Positions 27,697 to 36,243 of a stretch of 64,000 nt of DNA are shown piece after piece. The stretch's first letter is position 1. Every line of letters starts with the position of its first letter. The stretch spans positions 496,001-560,000 of the forward strand of contig CAYFKJ010000003.1 in assembly GCA_964343605.1 (NCBI GenBank), in the 5' to 3' direction. The position numbers and the translations under genes were made by a program. This DNA is from CAYFKJ01 sp964343605 (lineage in GTDB: Bacteria > Pseudomonadota > Alphaproteobacteria > UBA2966). The notes under the pieces are model-generated. The model worked only from the letters and a program-made list of their open reading frames with translations, searched no databases and was not told the DNA's origin.

Positions 27697-28239
27697 ATGG
27701 CGGATAAGAAAAAACGCGGCGGCTTTCATCACATGGCGATTGAAGTTTCCGACATGGAGCGCTCTATTGCGTTTTACAGGAAACTCCTGGGCCTGCGTCT
27801 GACCGAACGCCATGAAGCCGGCGAAATCGAGGCCATCCCCGTGGCGCTGACCTTTCTCAGATCGCGTGATAACCATCACGACTTGGTCTTGGCCCACAAT
27901 CCCAACAAAAAATACCGCCGGAGAACTCCCGACGACGATAAAGAGGGCCTGCCCGGTTTCCATCACTTCGCCTTCGAGATGCCCGACCGCCAGGCGTGGC
28001 TGGAGCAATTGGACAAGGTCAGGACACTCGGACACGAGATCGTCCGCGGGCCCGTTGTCCATAGCGCTTATCAGCCCCGCGGCGAAGGGTCCTGGGGGGA
28101 GAGCGAATCGTTCTACATACTCGATCCCGATGGGCACCGTGTCGAGATGTTCTGCGACATGTGCACGATCGAGGAAGACGGTAGTTACACCGACGCCTAC
28201 GGCGACAAAATCGAGGGACCGACCGCAGAGGAAGTCTGA
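27697..28239 (+). CDS. VOC superfamily (glyoxalase/extradiol dioxygenase-like) protein
   Basis: 180 aa with two beta-alpha-beta-beta-beta modules. Candidate metal ligands are His in GFHHMAIEV, His in GFHHFAFEM and Glu in HRVEMFCD, matching catechol 2,3-dioxygenase-like members of the vicinal oxygen chelate family. The ATG at 27697 has GGAGGG at good spacing; the frame extends to 27331 through the divergent Hpt gene, which is not credible. Substrate unknown. It is convergent with the SDR gene. Confidence 0.85.
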   Translation: MADKKKRGGFHHMAIEVSDMERSIAFYRKLLGLRLTERHEAGEIEAIPVALTFLRSRDNHHDLVLAHNPNKKYRRRTPDDDKEGLPGFHHFAFEMPDRQAWLEQLDKVRTLGHEIVRGPVVHSAYQPRGEGSWGESESFYILDPDGHRVEMFCDMCTIEEDGSYTDAYGDKIEGPTAEEV

Positions 28240-28261
28240 TCTCGGCGCGACCTAGCCATGT

Positions 28262-29020
28262 CTACCGCGAAAAATGGCGGGCGCCGCCGTCGACGTCGAT
28301 AACCTGGCCAGTAATGTAGCGCGCCCTTGGCGAACTCAGGAACGCCACCAGGACGGCGAGATCCTCGGGCTCGCCAATATAGCCGACGGGGCAGTTTGCC
28401 TCGACCCATTCGCGCTGAATCTCCGCGGTCGGCATTAGCCGCACATCGATCTGCTCGGAATGAATCCGGCCGGGCGGAATGCAGTTCACCGTCACGCCGT
28501 CGCCGCCCACTTCCCGGGAAATCGCCTTCGCCCAAATATGCACGGCGCCGTTTGGCGGCATCGCGGGATTGATCCCCGCCGGTTCGTCCGAACCCGTCAG
28601 GTTGATGACCCGGCCGAATTTCCGCGCTCTCATCCCCGGCAGGAATGTGTGGGTCAGGCGGCGCACGGCAGTGAAGTTGAGCAGCATGGCGCGGGCCCAG
28701 TCGTCTTCGGTTCCCAATCCCTCGATCCCGAAGGCGCCGCCGGCGTTGTTCACCAAAATATCGAGGTGGCCGAAATGGTCGGTGATTTTGGCCTCGACAC
28801 GTTCGCCCATCCACTCGGAGGTAACGTCCTCGACGATGACCAAGGGCCGTTCATGCCCCTTGGCGGCGATCCCGTCGGCGACCTGTTCCAACAGGTGATC
28901 GCGCCGCGCGAGAATAGCGACCCTGCACCCCTCCTCCGCCAGCACCTCGGCAATGGACTTGCCGATTCCGATGCCCGCGCCCGTGACCAGGGCGACTTTG
29001 CCGCCGAGCTTTAGATCCAT
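28262..29020 (-). CDS. SDR family oxidoreductase, atypical active site
   Basis: 252 aa classical-length short-chain dehydrogenase. The cofactor motif is TGAGIGIGKSIAEVL, then NNAGG, and the C-terminal YITGQVIDVDGG is typical. The catalytic YxxxK is replaced: the aligned segment reads AVHIWAKA, giving His at the Tyr position while Lys remains, and the Ser region reads NLTGSDEP. It may therefore be catalytically altered or use His as general acid. Start ATG 29020 has GGGAGG upstream. Confidence 0.87.
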   Translation of the reverse strand: MDLKLGGKVALVTGAGIGIGKSIAEVLAEEGCRVAILARRDHLLEQVADGIAAKGHERPLVIVEDVTSEWMGERVEAKITDHFGHLDILVNNAGGAFGIEGLGTEDDWARAMLLNFTAVRRLTHTFLPGMRARKFGRVINLTGSDEPAGINPAMPPNGAVHIWAKAISREVGGDGVTVNCIPPGRIHSEQIDVRLMPTAEIQREWVEANCPVGYIGEPEDLAVLVAFLSSPRARYITGQVIDVDGGARHFSR

Positions 29021-29117
29021 TGATGCCTCCCAGGATTTCCCCTGAGTTCATCTTACACATGGATTTCGGCGTGGGGAACGTGGCGTCGAGGTTGGAAATG
29101 TCGGCGCTGTCGCGGGG

Positions 29118-30386
29118 CTATTTCAATTTGGCAAAGGTGACGAAACCGTCACACTCGCCTGATGCATCGAACTTGGCCTTTCCTTTTCCGGTAGCGGGAT
29201 TCAGTTTTCCTTTCATGCGAATCATGACGGCGCCGTTGGCATTCCAGGAAATACCACCATCCGGCCGAACCTTGCCGCTCAGCGAAAAATTGTAGCCTCT
29301 GACGAAAAAGCCGGTGCTCACCTTGTTGTCGATGATGTCGAAATCGAAGGATTCGGTGGTGCAGGACGTGTCGAACGTGCCCCGCCAACGGCCGTCGGCG
29401 CTTACCGTTTTCTTCGGCGGAGCAACAGCCGGCGCCGTCGGTTGTACCGCAGCCACCTGCGGTGCAGCGGCTGCTTTGGGTGGCGCGGGAACGTAGGGCG
29501 TACGCTTGCCGGGAATCTTGTCGACGAGCGGGACCCCGGCGCCGCCCTTGATCCAGGCTATTTGGTGGCGGCCGTACTGGCGTCTTGCCGCCCGGGTCAT
29601 CTTGTCATCCAGATATCCCTTGACCTCGGCGAGATTGATCTTGCCGTCGCTGTTGCCGTAGCCGGACTTGTCGGCATCTCCGTACATGGCGTCCAGCAGG
29701 TGCTTGGTGAACAATCCGTGCTTGGCCTTGGCGTCCCACGACGCCACCTGATCACCCTGTGCGGCCGTCAGAACGGTCATCGGGCTGGAGGTGACCTCGG
29801 CAATTCTCGGCGTGATCGTGATGCCGGAAGTCGACTTGATCAACATGCCGTTCTGGCTGTCGCCAGAGAAGCAGGCATCAAGGAAAACGGTAATCGACCT
29901 GGCCTTGAGTTTGGCGAGATTACCCAGCAGGGTGTCGAGCGGATAGCCGTTGATCTCCGGCGCTTCCGGATCGGCGTTCACGGGAAGCAGGTATCCCCTC
30001 TTGTCCTTAAGACCGGGAACGCCGTGTCCCGAATAGAAGACGACGATGTCCGAGTTGCCCTTGGGATCGAGATAGCGCCAGAGCTTCCCCTCTACCGTAC
30101 GTTCATTGCCGAAGGCTGCCTGCATGTCGGCCTGGGTGGCGTCGCGCAGATCGATAATATTCTCCGGATCGAAATTGAGCACTTCGACGACGAACTGACG
30201 AAACGCGCCTGCGTCATTTCCGGCAAAGTCGACGTCGGGGATCCTGCCCTGGTAGTCGGTGTTGCCCACAATGACGGCCACACCGTTTTTATTGACCGGT
30301 TCCGCCAAGGCGGTCAGGCTGCCCAGTAAAAGAAGAAGAGCGGTGACGAGCTGCGAACAAGTGCCGAATACGGCGCGGCGGTACAT
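29118..30386 (-). CDS. Caspase-like (peptidase C14) secreted protein, copy 1
   Basis: 422 aa. A signal peptide (about 1-30) precedes a C14 caspase-like domain with catalytic His121 (FYSGHGVPG) and Cys172 (LDACFSGDS). An acidic stretch NSDGKINLAEVKGYL follows, resembling the second half of an EF-hand loop, then a Pro/Ala-rich linker and a C-terminal beta domain of about 95 residues (GRWRGTFDTSC...). The fold family cleaves after basic or acidic residues; specificity is unknown. ATG 30386 has GGGGGAA before it. It is paralogous to 32354-33685; the two flank a serine hydrolase on the opposite strand. Confidence 0.92.
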   Translation of the reverse strand: MYRRAVFGTCSQLVTALLLLLGSLTALAEPVNKNGVAVIVGNTDYQGRIPDVDFAGNDAGAFRQFVVEVLNFDPENIIDLRDATQADMQAAFGNERTVEGKLWRYLDPKGNSDIVVFYSGHGVPGLKDKRGYLLPVNADPEAPEINGYPLDTLLGNLAKLKARSITVFLDACFSGDSQNGMLIKSTSGITITPRIAEVTSSPMTVLTAAQGDQVASWDAKAKHGLFTKHLLDAMYGDADKSGYGNSDGKINLAEVKGYLDDKMTRAARRQYGRHQIAWIKGGAGVPLVDKIPGKRTPYVPAPPKAAAAPQVAAVQPTAPAVAPPKKTVSADGRWRGTFDTSCTTESFDFDIIDNKVSTGFFVRGYNFSLSGKVRPDGGISWNANGAVMIRMKGKLNPATGKGKAKFDASGECDGFVTFAKLK

Positions 30387-30559
30387 GAGATTTCCCCCTG
30401 AAATCGCCAACCCCTAGGTCGCACTACCACCAACTTTATGAGTTTAGCAGATATTGGCCGAAAATTCGAGCAGCGGGCGCTATCGTCGCTCGTTTTCGCT
30501 TGATCTTGGGGTGGCCTTGGGGCGCACTGTCTTGCCATCGGTTTAGCGGGTGTGGGCGC

Positions 30560-32347
30560 ATGAATTGTTGGTTCCGGCAAACGTGTATTGCGGTGGTCCT
30601 GTCGGTCGCCGCCGGTCCGGGCGCCAACGCGGAGAATGCGGATTATTGGCCGGGGAAAAATTGGGACACCGTCTCGCCCGAAAGTGCCGGATTCGATCCG
30701 GCCGCCCTGGACAAGGCGCAACGCTTCACCACGGAGAATCTGCCCCACATACGCAGTCTGCTCGTTGTCCGGAACGGCCGGATGGTGTTGGAGAAATACT
30801 TCGGCGGGGCGGATGCCCGTACGCAAACCGATGTTGCTTCGGTTACCAAGAGCATCGTCTCCCTGCTCTTCGGGATCGCCGCGGAGGAAGGCCGGCTTGG
30901 CGGCCCGGCCGCGACCCTGGGCACTGTGTTCCCCGATTATCTGAACGATGTCCCCGATCCCTTGACGCGGAACATCGATATGCATCAGATGCTGTCGATG
31001 ACACCGGGCTTTCGCTGGTCCGACCGGGGCGAAGATTACTGGACTTGGCGCTTCAGCAAGAACCGCCCGAAGACCACATTGCATCTGACCAGGGAAAGCC
31101 CGCCGGGCGAGGTCTTCAACTACAATACAGGCGTCGCCCACGTCCTGGGGTTTGCCATCGAACGGGCGACAGGCTCCTCCTTGCTGGACTACGCCAACCG
31201 GAAACTGTTTGAACCGTTGGGCTGGACGCAAACGGCATGGGAGCGGGATCCGAAGGGCGTTTACACCGGCGGCAACGGTTTGTCCCTGTCGGCACGGCAG
31301 ATGGCGAAGCTGGGTCACCTTCTGCTACGCCATGGCAAGTGGGAGGGCCGCCAAATCGTGCCCTCCCACTGGATCAGGCGGGCCACGGGGAACCAACTCA
31401 AACGGATCAGGGAAATCGGCTACGGCTATCTGTTCTGGATCCGGGATTTCGGCGGTTGCCGCGGATATATGGCGTGGGGCCGGGGCGGCCAGTTCATTGT
31501 CGTTGTACCGGAAAAGAACCTAGTGGTGGCCGTTACATCGTACATGCGGTCCAACCGCAGTTCGGCCTACTACCTCCCCCTCTTCGAGCTTATTGCCGAA
31601 GCGGCCGACGGTAAATGCGCCGTCGAAGGCACGATCGCTCATTTCATCGCTGGCCAGCCCGAGAACGCGAGGGATCCCATACCCAAACTCCCGGCGGCGG
31701 TCCGCGACCATTTCAAATCAGTGGAAACGGCAATCTTGAAGCGGGACCTCCAGGGCGTTATGGCGCATTATTCGAGGGACTTTTTCGACAGCGGCGAGGA
31801 TTTCGAGGCGCGCGAGTCCCTGTGGCGGAAACTGCTGCCCCAAGTGACGGACTGGCAATTCGAACTCACGGGCTACGACATCTCCGACCGCGGCATCGCC
31901 TACGAAGGCCGCGTCGTTTCAAATGTCAGAAATATGCTCTTCCCCGGCTACCTTGTCCTTGAGGGCGGCCGCTGGCTGGAACAGGGCAGTCCGGAAGGCC
32001 GACAATCAACCGCCGGCATACCGCCGAGCCTGGTGGAATTTCTGCGCTCCTTCGGGCGGATGCTGGGCCGAGGCGATGCCGCGGAACTCGCCCCCTACTT
32101 CTCCGAGCGCTACCTCTCCAACGGATTCAGCAAACCTGAGTTCTCAGCCTTTTTCAGCCCCTTCGTACCGAAACTTGGGGAAACATCGTTTCAGGTTTCG
32201 AATTTCAGAAGAGACGGCGACGTGGTGATCCTTAACGGCACCATCAGCTTCGCCAACATCGGCGGCATTCCCCTGCGGCTGGGGTTCGGTCATGCCGTTC
32301 GGGAGGACGGGCGTTGGCTCTGGTACGGCAATCAGGTACCGGAATAA
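30560..32347 (+). CDS. Serine hydrolase (beta-lactamase class C fold) with NTF2-like repeats
   Basis: 595 aa. A signal peptide (1-24) is followed by a class C beta-lactamase/DD-peptidase fold (about 30-370) with nucleophile Ser in SVTKS (SxxK), a YNTG segment in the YxN position and WGRGGQF in the KTG/HxG position. The last 220 residues contain two consecutive NTF2/SnoaL-like units (VETAILKRDLQGVMAHYSRDF and FGRMLGRGDAAELAPYFSERY, each followed by strands). Probably a periplasmic esterase or peptidase. The start at 30560 gives the signal peptide; the frame is open from 30500. It lies divergently from caspase copy 1 and converges on caspase copy 2. Confidence 0.88.
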   Translation: MNCWFRQTCIAVVLSVAAGPGANAENADYWPGKNWDTVSPESAGFDPAALDKAQRFTTENLPHIRSLLVVRNGRMVLEKYFGGADARTQTDVASVTKSIVSLLFGIAAEEGRLGGPAATLGTVFPDYLNDVPDPLTRNIDMHQMLSMTPGFRWSDRGEDYWTWRFSKNRPKTTLHLTRESPPGEVFNYNTGVAHVLGFAIERATGSSLLDYANRKLFEPLGWTQTAWERDPKGVYTGGNGLSLSARQMAKLGHLLLRHGKWEGRQIVPSHWIRRATGNQLKRIREIGYGYLFWIRDFGGCRGYMAWGRGGQFIVVVPEKNLVVAVTSYMRSNRSSAYYLPLFELIAEAADGKCAVEGTIAHFIAGQPENARDPIPKLPAAVRDHFKSVETAILKRDLQGVMAHYSRDFFDSGEDFEARESLWRKLLPQVTDWQFELTGYDISDRGIAYEGRVVSNVRNMLFPGYLVLEGGRWLEQGSPEGRQSTAGIPPSLVEFLRSFGRMLGRGDAAELAPYFSERYLSNGFSKPEFSAFFSPFVPKLGETSFQVSNFRRDGDVVILNGTISFANIGGIPLRLGFGHAVREDGRWLWYGNQVPE

Positions 32348-32353
32348 CGACAT

Positions 32354-33685
32354 CTAGTTTTGGGCAACCTTCCTGAGATTGTATTTCACCTTCCAGGAGC
32401 CGAACCAGGCCTTGCCGGTGCCCTTCCAGATCGTGCCCTCCAGCTTGTAGCCATTGCGGTTACCCTTGATCGTCATGTTCAGAATTCGACCCTGGGCGTC
32501 GATTTGGCCCGTCACCGGCCTTACTTCACCGTGACTCGTCATGGTGATTTCCCCGCTCACCATGCCGTCGCGAACACGCAGTCTCGCGTCGACATCCGAA
32601 CCAGCGTTGCGGGAAGAGGTGAATTCCATGCGTCCCACCCAGATGCCGTCGTACTTGCGTAAGGGATTCTCGGGGACAACGGCCCTGACGACCTTCTTGG
32701 GCGGCGCGACGGGAGCCGGTTTTTCAACAACCGGCGCCGGAACGGGCTTCGGTTTCGGCTCGGGCTTGGGAGCGGATTTGGGCCGCTCCATCACGACAGA
32801 GGCAAGAACCGTGTTTCCCGTACCCTGAATCCAGGCGTTTTGGTGGCGACCGTACTCGCGCCGGGCGGCCCGGGTCATCTGTTCGTCCAGGTAAGCCTGG
32901 ATTTCCGCAACATCGATCTTGCCGTCATTGTTGCCGTAGTCACCGGTATCGGCGGCGCCGTATAAACCGTCCAACAGATGCCGCGTAAACAGGCCCTGTT
33001 TGGCTTTGTTATCCCAACTCGCGACCTGGTCACCCTTGGCCGCCGTGAGAATGGTCATTTGCGACGACTGCTCTTTGGGAAACTTGGGCGAAATGGTGAT
33101 GCCGGACACGGATCGGACCAGCATGCCCTTTTGGCTGTCACCGGAGAAGCAGGCCTCTAGGTAGACCGAAACCGACCGGGCTTCCAACCGGGACAGGTTG
33201 GCGAACAGGGTATCGATGGGGTAGCCGTTGATCTCGGGCGCATCCGGATCGGCGTCGACGGGAAGAAGATAGCCGCGTTTATCTTTCAAGCCCGGCACGC
33301 CGTGGCCCGAATAGAAGACGGTTACGTCCGAACGACCACGCGGATCAAGATACCTCCACAGCTTGCCTTCGTGCGTGCGCTCGTTGCCGAAAGCACCTTG
33401 AAGGTCGGCCTGGGTGGCGTCCCTGAGATCAATGATGTTATCGGCATCGTATCCGAGTACGCCAATGATGAAACGCTTGAAGAGATCGGCGTCATTGGCC
33501 GCGAATTCGACATCCGGGATGCGGTCCTCGTAATTCTGGTTCCCGACGATGACGGCGACACCGTACTTGTTTTTCGACGCTGCGTCGGCTGTCTGAAAGG
33601 CGGCGTGTCCAATCAGGAACAACATGGCCACTCCGGCCAAGACCCACCCCCGCCGTTCGCCGCAGAACACTTTTTTAGCAATCAT
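32354..33685 (-). CDS. Caspase-like (peptidase C14) secreted protein, copy 2
   Basis: 443 aa. Signal peptide (about 1-36), C14 domain with His128 (FYSGHGVPG) and Cys179 (LEACFSGDS), an EF-hand-like half loop (NNDGKIDVAEIQAYL), a Lys/Pro-rich linker and a C-terminal beta-barrel-like domain (WVGRMEFTSSR...). The catalytic domain is very similar to copy 1 over its whole length while linkers and C-terminal domains diverge, pointing to duplication with specialisation of the binding domain. It ends six bases from the convergent serine hydrolase. Confidence 0.92.
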   Translation of the reverse strand: MIAKKVFCGERRGWVLAGVAMLFLIGHAAFQTADAASKNKYGVAVIVGNQNYEDRIPDVEFAANDADLFKRFIIGVLGYDADNIIDLRDATQADLQGAFGNERTHEGKLWRYLDPRGRSDVTVFYSGHGVPGLKDKRGYLLPVDADPDAPEINGYPIDTLFANLSRLEARSVSVYLEACFSGDSQKGMLVRSVSGITISPKFPKEQSSQMTILTAAKGDQVASWDNKAKQGLFTRHLLDGLYGAADTGDYGNNDGKIDVAEIQAYLDEQMTRAARREYGRHQNAWIQGTGNTVLASVVMERPKSAPKPEPKPKPVPAPVVEKPAPVAPPKKVVRAVVPENPLRKYDGIWVGRMEFTSSRNAGSDVDARLRVRDGMVSGEITMTSHGEVRPVTGQIDAQGRILNMTIKGNRNGYKLEGTIWKGTGKAWFGSWKVKYNLRKVAQN

Positions 33686-33697
33686 GACGACACCCTG

Positions 33698-34126
33698 TTA
33701 TCGGACGCGGGCAATGTCCCGCATGGTATCGAGTTCCAACTGAGCCTGATCCAGTTGATGCTTGACGATATCCCCGATGCTGATCATACCCTCAAGCTCG
33801 CCTTTTACGACCACCGGAACATGGCGAACGTGTTTGTAGGTCATCAGGCGCATGACACTGTTCACGTCGTCGTCGGGCTTGCAGGTGTGAACGCCGGACA
33901 TCAGTTCCTGGACCTCTTGCTCCAGGGCCGCGGCCCCGGTTTCCGCTTGTCCGTGAAGGACATCCCTTTCCGTCAGAATACCCACGATGTCACCGCGCGC
34001 TTCGCAGATCATGATCGCGCCGATCTTCTTGTCCCTGAAATTGCGAATCGCCGTTTCAACACTGGCCGTTGGCAGCATTCTGAAAACGGAGCCGCTTTTT
34101 TTCTTCAAGATTTCCGATACAAGCAT
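33698..34126 (-). CDS. CBS-domain pair protein, copy 1
   Basis: 142 aa consisting of two CBS motifs (ASVETAIRNFRDKKIGAIMIC...GILTERDV and DDVNSVMRLMTYKHVRHVPVV...GMISIGDIV) that would form one Bateman module binding an adenine nucleotide. No catalytic domain. ATG 34126 has GGAG seven bases upstream; a GTG at 34129 is the alternative. Twelve bases downstream of its stop lies the start of caspase copy 2, so they may be co-transcribed. It resembles the CBS protein at 42879-43316. Confidence 0.9.
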   Translation of the reverse strand: MLVSEILKKKSGSVFRMLPTASVETAIRNFRDKKIGAIMICEARGDIVGILTERDVLHGQAETGAAALEQEVQELMSGVHTCKPDDDVNSVMRLMTYKHVRHVPVVVKGELEGMISIGDIVKHQLDQAQLELDTMRDIARVR

Positions 34127-34249
34127 CACTCCACTCCCTTGCGTGTGAACGCTTAAATGCGGAACAAACGGTTTGGCGCCGCCCCGCGCGCCATTCCGGC
34201 GAAAAAAGGTAGAACGGATCGGGAATTCGGCGGTGGCGCCGAACGGTCC

Positions 34250-34696
34250 CTAGGTCGCCGCCCTCAGCAGCTTCGTCACGTAAACCTTGACGACCAACTT
34301 CTCGCCAAGCTGCTCAACGGCAATTTTCGTCATCCGTTCCTTGATAAAACGAATATCGATGCCGGGAACGCCATCGGTCCGATTATTGGATTCCCGATGT
34401 AAATCCCGCAATGCGGCGTCACGGAAAAATGACATATTCGCAAGAACCCGCTCTCGCTGGTTCTTGTCGGAAATTTCGATCTTCACGTCGGCAACCATGT
34501 AGTGGGAGAACCGCCGGCCCTTTTGGACGGGAATCGATAGGTTGTCGATGGAAACGAAGGTGTGGACCTTCTTGAAGGTAATACCTTCCTCGGCGATCGT
34601 TTCGAAGTCGCTCAGAACAAACCACACGCCGGCCCCCAGGAGACCCAGGAAGACGATAAAGCCAACGGCGAAGATCATGATTTTCTTGCTAGACAT
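34250..34696 (-). CDS. FliL-like membrane-anchored protein
   Basis: 148 aa. One N-terminal membrane helix (MIFAVGFIVFLGLLGAGVWFVLS) is followed by a periplasmic domain with FVSIDNLSIPVQKG, a conserved KIEISDKNQRERV strand-helix and a C-terminal KLVVKVYVTKLL strand, as in FliL and its relatives. No other flagellar genes are near, so a stomatin-like or stator-associated role is only a guess. The start has GGGA eight bases upstream. Confidence 0.65.
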   Translation of the reverse strand: MSSKKIMIFAVGFIVFLGLLGAGVWFVLSDFETIAEEGITFKKVHTFVSIDNLSIPVQKGRRFSHYMVADVKIEISDKNQRERVLANMSFFRDAALRDLHRESNNRTDGVPGIDIRFIKERMTKIAVEQLGEKLVVKVYVTKLLRAAT

Positions 34697-34790
34697 GGCG
34701 TGTCCCTGCGCAAATCATCGCCATCAATAGTAAATCATTTCGGTGCGAAATTCAAAATTTCGCCACGGCCATAAGGCTTTATCCGGTCCC

Positions 34791-35246
34791 TTAGTTGTTC
34801 TCGAGGTGTTCGCGGACGGAAGCGGCGTACTTGGGATCTTCTTCCAGGACGTGGTGAATCAGCCAGTTTTTCAGGAACGCGAGGAACCCCTCGAAATCGA
34901 ACATCTTGGGCGCCACGATGTAGCTCTGTTTGGTGGAGAAAAAGGCCTGAACGAAATTGGCGTGAAGGCGCTTGTGCTCGTTGAGGCCTCGATACCCCGC
35001 CTCCAGCATCAACTGCTCTTCCCGGGCGAAGTGTTCATGCACATACCGGGTCAGCATGTCGAAGGTCTCCGACACGGCTTTTTTGCCTTCGCGCCGTTTG
35101 ATCGCACGGTGAAGATTGTTGGCAGCTATGAACAGCCCGCGATGATCGTCATCAATCGCCTGGATCCCGACCTCATAGTCATCCGTCCAGGGCATAAAAT
35201 CTTCGTCGGCATCTCCCCCCGAAGGTGCCTTGAACAAATTGAACAT
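34791..35246 (-). CDS. Bacteriohemerythrin, copy 1
   Basis: 151 aa non-heme diiron O2-binding protein. Ligand motifs are in order: IDDDHRGLF, YVHEHFAREEQLM, LNEHKRLHANF and LIHHVLEEDPKY, covering the expected His, Glu and Asp set. Soluble, no signal peptide. The ATG follows GGGGAGGG. Paralogue of the gene at 43491. Likely supplies or senses oxygen. Confidence 0.94.
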   Translation of the reverse strand: MFNLFKAPSGGDADEDFMPWTDDYEVGIQAIDDDHRGLFIAANNLHRAIKRREGKKAVSETFDMLTRYVHEHFAREEQLMLEAGYRGLNEHKRLHANFVQAFFSTKQSYIVAPKMFDFEGFLAFLKNWLIHHVLEEDPKYAASVREHLENN

Positions 35247-35321
35247 AAACCCTCCCCACCATTCTTCTTGGGGTAACCTTATAGGAAATTCGATCCGGCT
35301 CCAGCACAGATTTAATCATCG

Positions 35322-36128
35322 TCAGCCGAACACCAGGTTGGAGGTCCGGATACCCATGACTTCATCGGTGAAAACCCTCGCGCCGCTCTCGTCCGCTGCG
35401 CCGGCCGCCACCATGAGCGGCAGCAAGTGTTCCTCCCGCGGATGGCACGCCCTGGCTTTCGGCGCCACTTCCCAGTCCTTCAGAGCCGTCCAGCGTTGAT
35501 CGGCGGGCAGCATCGAGGTCTGCTGCAGCCACTGGTCGAAGATGACGGAGTCGTCGAATCCCCGTTCCGTCATGTAGCCCTCGAAATTGTGGTAGCTGAA
35601 GCCGCTGCCGATGATCAGTACGCCTTCGTCACGCAACGGCGTCAGGGCCCGGCCGACCTCGAGGTGATGGAGCGAATCCAATCCCTGCCGCAGCGACAGG
35701 GCGACGGTCGGGATGTCGGCGTCGGGCCGGACCAGTTTCATGGGAATGAAGACACCGTGGTCGAAACCGCGCTGGTCGTCCACTTTACACGGCAATCCGG
35801 CATCCGACAGGAGCGTTCCGATTTTTTCGGCGAGCGCCGGAGCGCCGGGCGCCGGCCAGGTCAATTCGTAGGTGTGTGCGGGAAAACCATAATAGTCGTA
35901 GATCAGTTCGGGTTCCGTTCCGCTGGTGACGCTGGTCGTTGGCGCCTCCCAGTGAGCCGATACGATCAGGAAGGCGGTCGGTTCGACATCGAGGTCCGCC
36001 AACAATCCGGATAGCCAATCCCGTTGTTTGTGCCAGGTGTCCGGCGGCCCCATCGTCCAGTCCATAAAAAAGCATGGGCCGCCGCCGTGGCCGAAGTAGA
36101 CGGTGGGCATTCTTCCGGTATCGCGCAT
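35322..36128 (-). CDS. LigB-type class III extradiol dioxygenase (DODA/YgiD-like)
   Basis: 268 aa. Metal-ligand histidines are visible in YFGHGGG, VSAHWEA, RGFDHGVF and CHPREEHLLP, the pattern of the 4,5-DOPA extradiol dioxygenase family to which YgiD belongs. It would open an aromatic catechol ring with Fe(II) or Zn(II). ATG 36128 is taken; a TTG six bases upstream is possible. Single gene, divergent from the mutase island. Confidence 0.9.
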   Translation of the reverse strand: MRDTGRMPTVYFGHGGGPCFFMDWTMGPPDTWHKQRDWLSGLLADLDVEPTAFLIVSAHWEAPTTSVTSGTEPELIYDYYGFPAHTYELTWPAPGAPALAEKIGTLLSDAGLPCKVDDQRGFDHGVFIPMKLVRPDADIPTVALSLRQGLDSLHHLEVGRALTPLRDEGVLIIGSGFSYHNFEGYMTERGFDDSVIFDQWLQQTSMLPADQRWTALKDWEVAPKARACHPREEHLLPLMVAAGAADESGARVFTDEVMGIRTSNLVFG

Positions 36129-36243
36129 CGTCAAAGTTTAACCGAAACGCCCACAGCGCACAGGCCTATTCCCAAGGCATGGCGAGTTGGTTACTGTCGC
36201 GTTCGGTCCGATGACGATCAAACGGTTCGAAGCGAGGTAGTTC

